DNA of 52,343 nt from Alphaproteobacteria bacterium. Lineage in GTDB: Bacteria; Pseudomonadota; Alphaproteobacteria; Rs-D84. Within the stretch, counting starts at the first letter, position 1, and each line of letters begins with the position of its first letter. The DNA is taken from contig JAGBHZ010000015.1 in NCBI GenBank assembly GCA_017935245.1, forward strand, positions 1 to 52,343. The letters are read 5' to 3'. Below the pieces are notes generated by a model. The model was not told the origin of the DNA. It worked only from the letters and a program-made list of their open reading frames with translations, and searched no databases. Of this stretch, positions 33,410 to 41,949 are shown one piece after another. The position numbers and the translations under genes were made by a program.

Positions 33410-34261
33410 TTAACATTTTAACAATGCATCATAATCGTACTTTTCACAATTTTTATTAACCGCATCGCTTTTTGGTGCATTTGCCCACTGTGTATCATTA
33501 CATTGATCACGCAAAGTGCGTAACGCATCCATAATATCGTTATACTTTGATGACTTTTCTTGCTTTAACACCTTTAGTTGGGAACACAGCAGTTCTTCGT
33601 CTTCTAATGCGGCCTGGCCTTCTACCTTGCCGCCAATTAATTCATTACCAAACAATTCCATTGCACCAACACCAATTCCCGCGCCACCAACCGCGCCACC
33701 AACGGTCGCCCATGTACGTCCTTTTTTCTTGGCGTCCAGAATGCGTTCACGCAATGTATTTTCATTTGCCCACGCGCCACATTTAATTGTTTCGCCCATA
33801 ACGAAATATTTTGTTGGCACATCCGACACATCAATACGTGCATCATCTGACTTTAACCCAACCTTAACAAAACAAACATTATTTTCCGGGAATTCAACAT
33901 CTTCAATCATCGAAGAATAATTTCCTGTATTACTATACTTTGACGCCCAAACAAACGTTGCCCCAACACCGATATTATTTTGAATACATGCCGCCTTTTC
34001 GCGTTCACGCATATCTTTTGGTTTTTCTTCTTCGGGTTTAACCGAATCTGGTACTTCGGGTTTTGTGGTATCTTCCACTTCTGGCTTTTGCTCATCCCCA
34101 CCATTGACCGCGGCCAAATTACCAATATACTTCTTAGACACCGCCGCACGTCCATCCATTTGATTTGCCATTGACGCACGTCCCCGTCCCGTGACCGGCG
34201 TTGCAGCAAACGCTGGAACTGAAATCGACAAAATTGCAATAAACGCAAATAAAGCCCTCAT
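33410..34261 (-). CDS. secreted protein with glycine-zipper segment
   Basis: 283 residues from the ATG at 34261. Signal peptide MRALFAFIAILSISVPAFAA. A charged Pro/Glu/Lys-rich linker (about 50-85: EVEDTTKPEVPDSVKPEEE) leads to a Cys-containing domain (KAACIQNNIGVGATFVWASK, VCFVKVGLKSDDARI, VMGETIKCGAWANEN), then a Gly-zipper TWATVGGAVGGAGIGVGAM (about 190-210), then a helical tail with three more cysteines. The Gly-zipper could insert in a membrane or self-associate. Layout is similar to the end of the Cys-rich repeat protein at 28823-30613. Not recognised. Confidence 0.7.
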   Translation of the reverse strand: MRALFAFIAILSISVPAFAATPVTGRGRASMANQMDGRAAVSKKYIGNLAAVNGGDEQKPEVEDTTKPEVPDSVKPEEEKPKDMREREKAACIQNNIGVGATFVWASKYSNTGNYSSMIEDVEFPENNVCFVKVGLKSDDARIDVSDVPTKYFVMGETIKCGAWANENTLRERILDAKKKGRTWATVGGAVGGAGIGVGAMELFGNELIGGKVEGQAALEDEELLCSQLKVLKQEKSSKYNDIMDALRTLRDQCNDTQWANAPKSDAVNKNCEKYDYDALLKC

Positions 34262-34288
34262 AACTCCCATCCTTGTGATATCGGATAC

Positions 34289-34317
34289 ATTATACCACAA
34301 AATACATTAAAAATAAA
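34289..34317 (-). promoter_or_regulatory. promoter for the 33410-34261 gene
   Basis: Leftward -10 TATAAT (34289-34294); -35 TTTATT (34312-34317) at 17 bp is weak. Confidence 0.5.
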
Positions 34318-34330
34318 GCCATAAAATACA

Positions 34331-34356
34331 AAAGGACCGTTTACCACGGTCCCTTT
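34331..34356 (-). terminator. terminator of plsY
   Basis: Stem GGACCGT (34334-34340)/ACGGTCC (34346-34352) with TTTTGTATTTT on the leftward side. Confidence 0.8.
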
Positions 34357-34363
34357 TTTTAAA

Positions 34364-34954
34364 TTACTTTTTCCATTTCCATTCTATCTTTGATTCTGTA
34401 CCATGAATCAATCGACCGATATTTGCGCGATGCCGCCACATACACAGCAGCCCAATCGCCAAAAAAGGCCACCCCACAGAATACGAAATCGCAAACCCCA
34501 GCACTGGAATTAAACAAAAAACAATTACCGCCCCCAATGATGAGATACCAGATGTTAGCGCAACCAACAACCATTCAATCCCACAAACAACAAATGACAG
34601 TGGACTGACCGCCAACAACACACCAAACAGCGAAGATATCCCCTTGCCCCCGCGGAAACGCAACCAAATTGGATAGCAATGTCCAACAATTGCGGCAAAT
34701 CCACACCATGCGCCAAATGCCACGCCACCAATGGCATTACCAATGAACACGGCCACAATTGCCTTGGCCATATCCAAAATCCAAACCAGTCCCGCCATAC
34801 GCAGTCCACCCACGCGCATAACATTTGTTGCGCCGATATTACCACTGCCCACCTGTCTCAGGTCGCCCTTACCCATTAATCGTGTAAATAATAACCCCAT
34901 TGGGATAGACCCCAGCAAATAGGCAATAATTATTGCAAATACGTAAAATATCAT
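34364..34954 (-). CDS. plsY: acyl-phosphate glycerol-3-phosphate acyltransferase
   Basis: 196 residues. Multi-pass inner-membrane enzyme that moves the acyl group from acyl phosphate to glycerol-3-phosphate, the first acylation of phospholipid synthesis; PlsC (8731-9438) does the second. The three PlsY motifs are visible: YLLGSIPMGLLF with SGNIGATNVMR, VGHCYPIWLRFRGGKG, and the C-terminal LLCMWRHRANIGRLIHGTES. Five membrane helices. The gene runs leftward, back-to-back with rpsT. No plsX in view. Confidence 0.95.
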   Translation of the reverse strand: MIFYVFAIIIAYLLGSIPMGLLFTRLMGKGDLRQVGSGNIGATNVMRVGGLRMAGLVWILDMAKAIVAVFIGNAIGGVAFGAWCGFAAIVGHCYPIWLRFRGGKGISSLFGVLLAVSPLSFVVCGIEWLLVALTSGISSLGAVIVFCLIPVLGFAISYSVGWPFLAIGLLCMWRHRANIGRLIHGTESKIEWKWKK

Positions 34955-34965
34955 GTTATTTTTCC

Positions 34966-34993
34966 TTGCTTTTGTGTTTCTTTTCTATAAAAT
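34966..34993 (+). promoter_or_regulatory. promoter for rpsT
   Basis: -35 TTGCTT (34966-34971), 16-bp spacer, -10 TAAAAT (34988-34993). Confidence 0.55.
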
Positions 34994-35027
34994 AACAAAA
35001 ACATGACGAAAATAAAAGGAAAATAAA

Positions 35028-35288
35028 GTGGCAAATCACAAGTCATCTGAAAAAAGAGTTTTGGTATCAGCCAAAAAGAACGCAATTAACACAGCCCGTC
35101 GCAGTGCGGTTAAAACAGCGGCCAAGAAAGTATTGGTTGCCGTTGAATCTGGCGACAAAGCCGCCGCGGTTGCAGCGGCCCGCAATGCAGAAAGCAAAAT
35201 TATGAAATCCGCTGGCAAGGTTATGCCAAAAAAGCGTGCCGCGCGTAAGATTTCACGTCTGACCAAGAAAGTATCTGCAATGGCTTAA
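35028..35288 (+). CDS. rpsT: 30S ribosomal protein S20
   Basis: 86 residues, normal size. Binds 16S rRNA in the small subunit. GTG start with AAAGGA upstream gives MANHKSSEKRVLVSAKKNAI, the usual S20 opening; NTARRSAVKTAAKKVL and the end KRAARKISRLTKKVSAMA follow the family. A GTG start is common for rpsT and limits its translation. Confidence 0.96.
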   Translation: MANHKSSEKRVLVSAKKNAINTARRSAVKTAAKKVLVAVESGDKAAAVAAARNAESKIMKSAGKVMPKKRAARKISRLTKKVSAMA

Positions 35289-35309
35289 TATGCGTTAACG
35301 CAAACAAAT

Positions 35310-35334
35310 TTGTGCGCCGTGTGCGCACTTTTTG
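35310..35334 (+). terminator. terminator of rpsT
   Basis: Stem GTGCGC (35312-35317)/GCGCAC (35323-35328) and T-run. A separate perfect 12-bp palindrome TGCGTTAACGCA lies just before it at 35291-35302. Confidence 0.8.
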
Positions 35335-35345
35335 TCGTAATAAAA

Positions 35346-35368
35346 CGCCCCATATTGGGGCAATTTTT
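35346..35368. terminator. hairpin terminator between rpsT and the following leftward open frame
   Basis: Stem GCCCC (35347-35351)/GGGGC (35357-35361) followed by AATTTTTAA; it can end transcripts from both sides. Confidence 0.6.
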
Positions 35369-35513
35369 AATCCAACTTGAAACAGGCCGAACGTGATTCT
35401 TTGGCACGCCGACGCAATTTCCGAAATATACGTGTATTTCGTGCCATTTTAAACGCCATTGTCATCGGGGTTATTGGCTGATTGGGCGACAAATACATGC
35501 TGCTGGTACGCAT
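35367..35513 (-). CDS. possible small basic protein
   Basis: 48 codons, leftward, beginning MRTSSMYLSPNQPITPMT and followed by a strongly basic stretch with NTRIFRKLRRRAKESRS. A hairpin lies directly after its stop. Against it: no ribosome site, start uncertain (next Met five codons on), and hairpin element D abuts its upstream side. Listed because the 418-bp interval 35289-35706 has no other gene; it holds the rpsT terminators, this frame and element D. Confidence 0.3.
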   Translation of the reverse strand: MRTSSMYLSPNQPITPMTMAFKMARNTRIFRKLRRRAKESRSACFKLD

Positions 35514-35530
35514 TTGTTGCAATGAGTTTA

Positions 35531-35704
35531 AATTGGCAAAATGGCGAAGCGTACAGAAGTTACGTGAGATACAAAAATCGCCTACCCCCCTTGCACTGGA
35601 TAAAATTAAATAGAATGATTTAGATAAAAACAAATCGGGCATCGCAGTGTACAGACGCTACATAAGATGCCCGATTTGCTTTTAGATGAATTATTATATT
35701 TAAT
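35531..35704. repeat. hairpin element, copy D (behind the secretin gene), with truncated unit
   Basis: A broken unit (ATGGCGAAGCGTACAGAAG, then TTACGTGAGATACAAAAA, about 35541-35578) is joined via CCCCCCTTGCACTGGATAAA to a full unit (about 35598-35704) with stem CAAATCGGGCATC/GATGCCCGATTTG. Stem bases differ from copies A, B and C but pair internally. The right end lies three bases before the secretin stop codon. Confidence 0.9.
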
Positions 35705-35706
35705 TT

Positions 35707-37335
35707 TTAATTTAATGGGGCGCCCCAATGCTGCTGAATACTACGTTCTGAATCCATTGGGCTGACCAATACCTGGGGCGTCAAGATAACAACCAAAACC
35801 TCACGCGTGGATGCGGTTTCGCGCGACCCAGACAGCGCCATAAAGTCCGGATCCCCCAAACCATAGCGCGTATCTTCATTGGTCTGCTTTTCAAAGCCCG
35901 AAACAACCAGCATCTGACCCGATTCCATAATGACTTCTTGCATAAAGGAACGTTCTTCAACCTCTGGCAATTGCAATGTTACTTCGCCAATTGTCTGGGT
36001 TGACATACGCAGCAATTCGCGAACCGACATACGGAACAGCAACAATATACGTCCATTTTCCAGAACATTTGGCAACAATTGCATTGTGAATCCTGTTTCC
36101 AAATCATCTTGGTCAACGGTACTGGATTCTACGGTTGTAAAATTACGCGATTCAAAACGTTTAATATAGCCGGTTGTGCGGGTATTGCTGACCGGGGCGA
36201 CACGATTCGAACGCGTTGTAACACCAACATTTGTAACCAGTGAAACCTTGCCCTGCTTGGCCAGTGCTTCTATTAACGCATTACTGCCTGCGGCGGCCGA
36301 CAACGAACCATTCATGATTTGATCATTTGTATATGCGCCTTCGACTGTATTGCTGCCTTCCATATGGGTGGCACCGGTCAATGCAGACACCGTATTAGAC
36401 AAAACCGCAATGTTCATAGAACTGGCCTCGGTCGATGCCAGGTTATTTTTCGGATTTGCAACAATATTCAATCCCGACGTTGAATTAATTGCCGCGGCCA
36501 GATTTAATCCAAACGCCGTATCATTTGATAACGTAACCTGTAACACCTTAACATCAATCGTTACCAACTGCGACAGACGTTTATTTTGCTTATCAATATA
36601 TTCGCCAATACGTGCCAAAATCGATGGTGGCGCGGTAACTGTAATCGTGCCTAAACTGCGCGACACGGTAAATTCTGCATTATCCGCCTTGCCAATAATG
36701 GATGAAATTGTACTTTCAACTTCGTCCCATTCCTTTAATGTTGATTCCAAAGACACCTGGTTTCCATCATCGGTTGCAACCGCGGTCTGGTACGACACAT
36801 CCGTCCCCAGTGCATATAATGTATATGTACGTGTTTCTGTTTCATAGAACACAATTGCATTATTATCATAGTACCACAGCAAATCTAAATCTGTCGCAAT
36901 CTGGGACAACAGCCCCGACAGGCGTCCCGTATATGCAACATTTACCGTTTTGCGTAATTTTTCAGAATTAACCTGGCTATCGATACGAACCGGGATACCC
37001 GTTACCGAATAAATATCATTTGCCAAAACCTGTAACGAGACTGGTTCATTTAACAAAATCGTAACCCCGGTATCTGTTTCAAATTTTGCCGGTAAATTAT
37101 TACGATGTTCCAACACCGTTGATGTATCCCCCAGCCAAACCCCTTCGGACATAGAAACGGTATCACCCGTTGCCACCTTGGCACGTGGATTTTTTGCCAT
37201 TTCAAATGCATCATATGCATTAATAAAATCTTTATCCACCGATGCGGCAACCTTGGCTGATTCTTTGGTTGCGCATCCCGCAACCAACACACAAACCGCC
37301 CCACACATCGTCAAAATTTTAAACAGATTTTTCAT
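35707..37335 (-). CDS. type IVb pilus secretin (PilN/BfpB-like lipoprotein)
   Basis: 542 residues. Outer-membrane ring through which a type IV pilus is extended. Lipoprotein signal (MKNLFKILTMCGAVCVLVAGC), N0/STN-like domain about 85-165 (LNEPVSLQVLANDIYSVTGI), N1-type domain (SLGTITVTAPPSILARIGEY) and a secretin domain (about 265-530) with VTIDVKVLQVTLSNDTAFG, LETGFTMQLLPNVLENGRI and the closing VLVVILTPQVLVSP. Type IVb assignment rests on the lipoprotein form and the TcpQ-like gene upstream in the same operon. Hairpin element D forms its 3' end. Confidence 0.88.
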   Translation of the reverse strand: MKNLFKILTMCGAVCVLVAGCATKESAKVAASVDKDFINAYDAFEMAKNPRAKVATGDTVSMSEGVWLGDTSTVLEHRNNLPAKFETDTGVTILLNEPVSLQVLANDIYSVTGIPVRIDSQVNSEKLRKTVNVAYTGRLSGLLSQIATDLDLLWYYDNNAIVFYETETRTYTLYALGTDVSYQTAVATDDGNQVSLESTLKEWDEVESTISSIIGKADNAEFTVSRSLGTITVTAPPSILARIGEYIDKQNKRLSQLVTIDVKVLQVTLSNDTAFGLNLAAAINSTSGLNIVANPKNNLASTEASSMNIAVLSNTVSALTGATHMEGSNTVEGAYTNDQIMNGSLSAAAGSNALIEALAKQGKVSLVTNVGVTTRSNRVAPVSNTRTTGYIKRFESRNFTTVESSTVDQDDLETGFTMQLLPNVLENGRILLLFRMSVRELLRMSTQTIGEVTLQLPEVEERSFMQEVIMESGQMLVVSGFEKQTNEDTRYGLGDPDFMALSGSRETASTREVLVVILTPQVLVSPMDSERSIQQHWGAPLN

Positions 37336-37370
37336 CACTACATTCCCCCTAAAAATATATGCCTGGGCAT

Positions 37371-38321
37371 TTATTGTTCAGACGTTGAAATTACCAACAC
37401 ACGATTCCCCTTATAGAATTTCGCATATGGCACCGGTGTTGCACGCCCAAAATTACGCACCAACGCCGACGCCACATCAACAAAACGTCCCTTGAACACG
37501 GCACTGGCCTGGATTGGATATTCGCGCGATGTTGCCCACACCAAATCCCAGCCTTCTTTATCACACCAAGACTGCAACACATCACGCAACGTCTGGCCAT
37601 TTGCAACAACCCACGAACGCACCTGGTCTTTGATAACTTTGGGTGCTTCTGCATCGGCTGATTCGGCCACCATAATTTCTTCGCCTGATTCATCTGTAAT
37701 AACTTCGGCCACTTCGGCTTCTGACACAACATTACCATTTGCGTCCACGGTTGTTTTTATGCCCGCACGTTGTGCAAACGCCGCATAACCATCGGCATAT
37801 TTGCCACAATTTTTGCGATTACTGCGTGATACGGTCAAAACCGTTCCGCCGTCATCCTCTAACATTTCGCGGGACAATAACGGCATTTCTGTACCACTGG
37901 CACATTCGTCATCAAAACCGGCCGGAACCTGTAACCCGTGCAGCATATTTGCCCCACCCGACCATGTACCTTCCATACTGCGGGCTGGCACATTAAAGTT
38001 ATTTTCAACCACTAAATCTGAACCTATCTTTGAAACGATGCGAATATTATCAGATTGCTTATCTTTTTTAATTGAATCGCAACCAATTGTAACATCGGCA
38101 TCCGAACCCGCCAATGGCCACGCCGGCACATCCATATACTGGTCCACCGTTTGAACTTCGTCAATCTGAACAGATTCTTGAACCTCTTCTATCCCGCCAT
38201 CAACAATTTTATCCTGGGAATAAAAGACCTCTGATGTAACGACCTGTGGTAAATTTTCAGCGGCAAAGCAGTACCCGGCCGCGGTTGCACACATTGCTGC
38301 AAACAATACTTTGCGGAACAT
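37371..38321 (-). CDS. TcpQ/PilL-like type IVb pilus accessory protein
   Basis: 316 residues. Signal peptide MFRKVLFAAMCATAAGYCFA, a long variable region, then a TcpQ-type C-terminal domain (about 235-312: WVVANGQTLRDVLQSWCDKE, followed by a PIQASAVFKGRFVDVASALV block). TcpQ proteins help the secretin reach and assemble in the outer membrane. Co-transcribed with the secretin gene (35-bp gap). Other pilus genes (ATPase, platform) are not in the window; the prepilin is at 20539-21003. Confidence 0.8.
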   Translation of the reverse strand: MFRKVLFAAMCATAAGYCFAAENLPQVVTSEVFYSQDKIVDGGIEEVQESVQIDEVQTVDQYMDVPAWPLAGSDADVTIGCDSIKKDKQSDNIRIVSKIGSDLVVENNFNVPARSMEGTWSGGANMLHGLQVPAGFDDECASGTEMPLLSREMLEDDGGTVLTVSRSNRKNCGKYADGYAAFAQRAGIKTTVDANGNVVSEAEVAEVITDESGEEIMVAESADAEAPKVIKDQVRSWVVANGQTLRDVLQSWCDKEGWDLVWATSREYPIQASAVFKGRFVDVASALVRNFGRATPVPYAKFYKGNRVLVISTSEQ

Positions 38322-38353
38322 ATTTGTATCCTTCCTTACTTTAATTAATAATT

Positions 38354-38382
38354 ATTATATCAATTTGACCGAATCTGTGCAA
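38354..38382 (-). promoter_or_regulatory. promoter for the tcpQ-like/secretin operon
   Basis: Leftward -35 TTGCAC (38377-38382), 17-bp spacer beginning AGATTCGG, -10 TATAAT (38354-38359). Confidence 0.75.
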
Positions 38383-38432
38383 GGGCTAAAACACACATAA
38401 AACAAACAAAAATTTATCCGCCCAAGATAAAA

Positions 38433-38461
38433 TCGCACGAATCGGCAAAAGGTGCTATACT
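38433..38461 (+). promoter_or_regulatory. promoter for the 38496-sufB-sufC operon
   Basis: -35 TCGCAC (38433-38438), 17-bp spacer beginning GAATCGG, -10 TATACT (38456-38461). No IscR-type or Rrf2-type palindrome was recognised next to it. Confidence 0.6.
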
Positions 38462-38495
38462 GGCATACGAACACAACATTATTGGGGGATAAAAC

Positions 38496-39038
38496 ATGGA
38501 AGATTGGTTAATTTTGGGCGCATTTGTTATAATTATCGGTATCTGTATTGCAATATCTGTATTCATATATCGCATAAATGGCCGCATAAATGACATGAAC
38601 AAAACACTAAGTCATCAATACAACCTGATTGTAAAAATTCAATCTGTACTTAAAAACAAATCTGCAACACATGCGGTTGCCGAAAATGCAGAAATGATTT
38701 ACCAAGACCTGCTGCAAAACCTGATTCCAATTATGGCGTCCATTGACATTATGCCACGCGCCACATCGGAACATCCACTGTGGCGTGCATTGGGTGGAAT
38801 AATGGACGAATACGCACGCAATCCATTTGCCCTTGAAAAATTACGTCGTGCAATAAAACTGGATTCTGAAATCGCCCGCAGTGTTGACAACTATATGCAT
38901 CGTGCCGATGCATTTTTGGCACACCTGAACGCGACCGAACCCGACGGAATATTGTCTGCAACATTTACAGATGGCCTGCTTGGCAAATCGTTAACATTTT
39001 TTGCCCAGGCAAAGCAACTGGCAACCCAGGGTGATTAA
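38496..39038 (+). CDS. hypothetical membrane-anchored protein upstream of sufB
   Basis: 180 residues, not recognised. One N-terminal membrane helix (about 5-27), then a soluble helical part with DLLQNLIPIMASIDIMPRAT, GGIMDEYARNPFALEKLRRA and an end helix LTFFAQAKQLATQ. First gene of the operon; its TAA is directly followed by the TTG start of sufB, so translation is coupled. GGGGGAT ribosome site. A role with SufBC is suggested only by position. Confidence 0.7.
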   Translation: MEDWLILGAFVIIIGICIAISVFIYRINGRINDMNKTLSHQYNLIVKIQSVLKNKSATHAVAENAEMIYQDLLQNLIPIMASIDIMPRATSEHPLWRALGGIMDEYARNPFALEKLRRAIKLDSEIARSVDNYMHRADAFLAHLNATEPDGILSATFTDGLLGKSLTFFAQAKQLATQGD

Positions 39039-40367
39039 TTGCCAAAACTAAACGAACATCTTATTCGTGAAATTTCGCAGAAACGCGATGAACCCGCGTG
39101 GTTACTTGATTGGCGCATATCGGCATTTAATGCATGGAAAAAAATGACCGAACCCCACTGGGCAGAATTTGATTACTCACCAATTGATTACGACGCATTA
39201 AATTATTACAACGAAGCAAAACCAATTGACAATTCAGACCTGGCGCATGTGTACGACAAAATGGGATTACCAGAATCTGAAAAGCGCGCCCTGATGGGTA
39301 TGGCAACCGACACCGTAATCGACAGTCGTTCTGTACACACATCATACATGGACGAATTAAAGAAACACGGAATAATATTTTTACCCTTTTCAGACGCGGT
39401 AATTCAGCACCCAGACCTGGTCAAAAAATATCTGGGCACGGTGGTGCCGGCAACCGACAATTTCTTTGCGGCACTAAACGCCGCCGTATTTTCAGACGGC
39501 ACATTTGTATATATTCCACAAAACGTAACATGCCCCATCGATTTGGCCAGTTATTTTAGAATAGAAACTGCAAAAATCGGACAATTTGAACGCACACTCA
39601 TTATTGCAGACCGTGGCGCAAAATTAACCTATATGGAAGGGTGCAGCGCCCCCCGCCGCCCCAATCACCAATTACACAGTGGTGTTGTTGAAATTATTGC
39701 ACACGACGACGCAACTATAAAATACGCAACGGTTCAAAATTGGTTTGGTGGCGATTTCAAAGACGGAAAAAATACCGGCGGCATATTAAATTTTGTAACA
39801 AAACGTGGCCGCTGTGATGCACGCGCAAAACTATATTGGACCCAGGTTGAAATTGGTTCGGCCATAACATGGAAATACCCATCAACAATTCTGGCGGGCA
39901 ATGATGCGGCCAGTGATTTTTATTCCCTGGCCATCACACGCGGTGGTCAATTGGCCGACACCGGCACAAAAATGATTCACATTGGCAACAACACCAAATC
40001 CAATATTGTTTCATATGGCGTCGCAACCGACGCATCCCAACAAACATTTCGGTCCCTTGTATCATTTACCGGCACTGGATGCGCCAACGCGTCCAAGTGC
40101 GACACACGCATAATTGGCACAAACGCGGTTGCAAACACGATACCCCGAATAATACATGGCGCGCCAAACAACACCCAATCCCACGAAGCAACCACCGGTG
40201 CCATCGACGAAAAACAAATAACCTATCTTGAAATGGCGGGGATTGATCGTGATACTGCAATTGCACTAATTGTTGGCGCAATGGCGGCACCGGTTATATC
40301 ACGCCTGCCAATGGAATTTTTGGTTGAATCAAAACAGTTAATTCAAATGGCATTATCAAAGGATTAA
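39039..40367 (+). CDS. sufB: Fe-S cluster assembly scaffold SufB
   Basis: 442 residues. Scaffold on which Fe-S clusters are built with SufC. TTG start directly after the upstream stop; LNEHLIREISQKRDEPAWLL opens the family homology, and ITWKYPSTIL, ADTGTKMIHIGNNTKSNI, EATTGAIDEKQITYL and LPMEFLVESKQLIQM are all SufB rather than SufD. Cys in KRGRCDAR matches E. coli Cys254. The second key cysteine (Cys405, in RCGAHT of E. coli) is replaced: here the stretch reads IIGTNAVANTIPRI. No sufD, sufS or sufE lies in this operon. The family is certain; the missing Cys is seen directly. Confidence 0.92.
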   Translation: MPKLNEHLIREISQKRDEPAWLLDWRISAFNAWKKMTEPHWAEFDYSPIDYDALNYYNEAKPIDNSDLAHVYDKMGLPESEKRALMGMATDTVIDSRSVHTSYMDELKKHGIIFLPFSDAVIQHPDLVKKYLGTVVPATDNFFAALNAAVFSDGTFVYIPQNVTCPIDLASYFRIETAKIGQFERTLIIADRGAKLTYMEGCSAPRRPNHQLHSGVVEIIAHDDATIKYATVQNWFGGDFKDGKNTGGILNFVTKRGRCDARAKLYWTQVEIGSAITWKYPSTILAGNDAASDFYSLAITRGGQLADTGTKMIHIGNNTKSNIVSYGVATDASQQTFRSLVSFTGTGCANASKCDTRIIGTNAVANTIPRIIHGAPNNTQSHEATTGAIDEKQITYLEMAGIDRDTAIALIVGAMAAPVISRLPMEFLVESKQLIQMALSKD

Positions 40368-40369
40368 AA

Positions 40370-41047
40370 ATGCTAAAAATAACAAATCTGAACGTATCAC
40401 TGGACGGAAAAAAATTATTAACAAACATTAACCTGAACATTGCACATGGCGCACGTCATTTATTGGCGGGCCATAACGGTTCTGGAAAATCCAGTCTGGT
40501 CCAAACAATCGCCGGAAATCCTGCGTATAGCGTCGATTCAGGCAGCATAATTTTTGATGGTCATGAAATTACAAATGAAAACACAACAACACGCGCATTA
40601 ATGGGTATTTTTCTGGGCGCCCAAAACGTACCCGAAATCCCCGGATTAACAGTGTTAAGTTTTTTAAAACACTCATGCATTGCACATACACATTTTAATA
40701 CCGGACATGATTTATCAATGGGTGATTTTTTACAGCGTCTGGAATCTGCGCGCGAAAAACTGGACATTCCAAAAGATTGGCTAAATCGATACATTAATGT
40801 TGGTTTTTCCGGTGGCGAACGAAAGCGGTTAATGTTATTACAACTGGTTCTGACACAACCCAAACTGGCCATATTAGACGAGCCCGATTCCGGCGCCGAC
40901 ACCGCGACCCAAGACCAGATTGCACAAACAATCGCGTCTATGCCCAACACAACGTTTTTATTTATATCGCACCAACCCACCTTTACCAATCGCGTTAATC
41001 CAACCGACATAACAACTTTATCATCGGGACAAATTGTGATAGAATAA
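40370..41047 (+). CDS. sufC: Fe-S assembly ATPase SufC
   Basis: 225 residues. Soluble ABC-type ATPase that partners SufB. Walker A AGHNGSGKSSLV, Q-loop IFLGAQNVPEIPGL, signature FSGGERKRLMLLQLV, Walker B LAILDEPDSGAD and H-loop ISHQP are present. Two bases separate it from sufB. The E/D-x-S-GAD after Walker B is characteristic of SufC. Confidence 0.95.
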   Translation: MLKITNLNVSLDGKKLLTNINLNIAHGARHLLAGHNGSGKSSLVQTIAGNPAYSVDSGSIIFDGHEITNENTTTRALMGIFLGAQNVPEIPGLTVLSFLKHSCIAHTHFNTGHDLSMGDFLQRLESAREKLDIPKDWLNRYINVGFSGGERKRLMLLQLVLTQPKLAILDEPDSGADTATQDQIAQTIASMPNTTFLFISHQPTFTNRVNPTDITTLSSGQIVIE

Positions 41048-41083
41048 TGATATAATCTAATCAAACAATGGGGAAACAATAAA

Positions 41084-41932
41084 ATGAACAAAAAAAACAC
41101 ACTTAAATCATGGCTATTGTCGGGACCAATCTTCTTTGCGACCATATCATTTTTATTTATGGTAATCGTTACAATTGTTGTTGGCATGTTCGCACGCGAC
41201 AATGGCACCGGCTTTACACTAATCGGAACATTAATTACATTATCTACAATTTGCGCGGCAATTTTAACCCTGCGCAGATTGCCGGGCAAAAACATGGACC
41301 GCACCAGTTTTATTAACATACACAACGCCCAGGCATTAATTGTTGCGCTTGCATCACTGGCCTCACTAATTACTGCAATCTATATCATACCGATTCGATT
41401 TTGGTTATTTTCGCTAATGCAGTCCCAGACCGGCGTAATATTATCAATTATAATTGCCATTTTATTAGTATTCGTATCATTGTACATTGCGGGCGTTGCC
41501 CTGTGTGGATTTTGGGCTAAATTCTGGCGCGCAATTGATATAAAAATCCCAATGTGGAAAATTATTTTATCGATACCATTTGGTTTTTCGATGACATGGA
41601 TACCGGGTTATTTTCTGCCCACAAAAGCGGTAAAGAATCCAACAATTGTCGCGCACACATCATGGTATGCAAAAATAACAAATTGGGTATTATCACGCCC
41701 ATCCAACGCCGGTTTTGCATTTGCAATTTTGCTTGGCCTATCTGGATTTTTTGCAGGTCCCGCACCTGTGTTGTTAACATTAACGTTAACAATGCTGTTT
41801 GCGATATGGGCGATTCGCATTGGCCCCAAAGCGTTTACTAAAAACATTGGTGGCGCATATGCAAATACCGCAATAATTATCAATATTATAATGCTGGCAT
41901 ATACTTTGTTGACGACATACATGCTGCATTAA
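41084..41932 (+). CDS. multi-pass membrane protein, unknown
   Basis: 282 residues, not recognised. Six to seven hydrophobic segments (about 12-33, 45-62, 84-104, 117-140, 158-180, 212-240, 255-278). No nucleotide or substrate motif. ATG with GGGGAAAC upstream; a TATAAT at 41051 may give it some own transcription. It sits between sufC and an AI-2E-type transporter, all rightward. Confidence 0.65.
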   Translation: MNKKNTLKSWLLSGPIFFATISFLFMVIVTIVVGMFARDNGTGFTLIGTLITLSTICAAILTLRRLPGKNMDRTSFINIHNAQALIVALASLASLITAIYIIPIRFWLFSLMQSQTGVILSIIIAILLVFVSLYIAGVALCGFWAKFWRAIDIKIPMWKIILSIPFGFSMTWIPGYFLPTKAVKNPTIVAHTSWYAKITNWVLSRPSNAGFAFAILLGLSGFFAGPAPVLLTLTLTMLFAIWAIRIGPKAFTKNIGGAYANTAIIINIIMLAYTLLTTYMLH

Positions 41933-41940
41933 ATATCCCA

Positions 41941-41949
41941 GGGGGGGGG
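41941..41949 (+). promoter_or_regulatory. G9 homopolymer forming the ribosome site of the AI-2E gene
   Basis: Nine consecutive G residues six bases before the ATG at 41956 take the place of the Shine-Dalgarno sequence. Slippage here would change spacing and thus translation. Confidence 0.7.
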
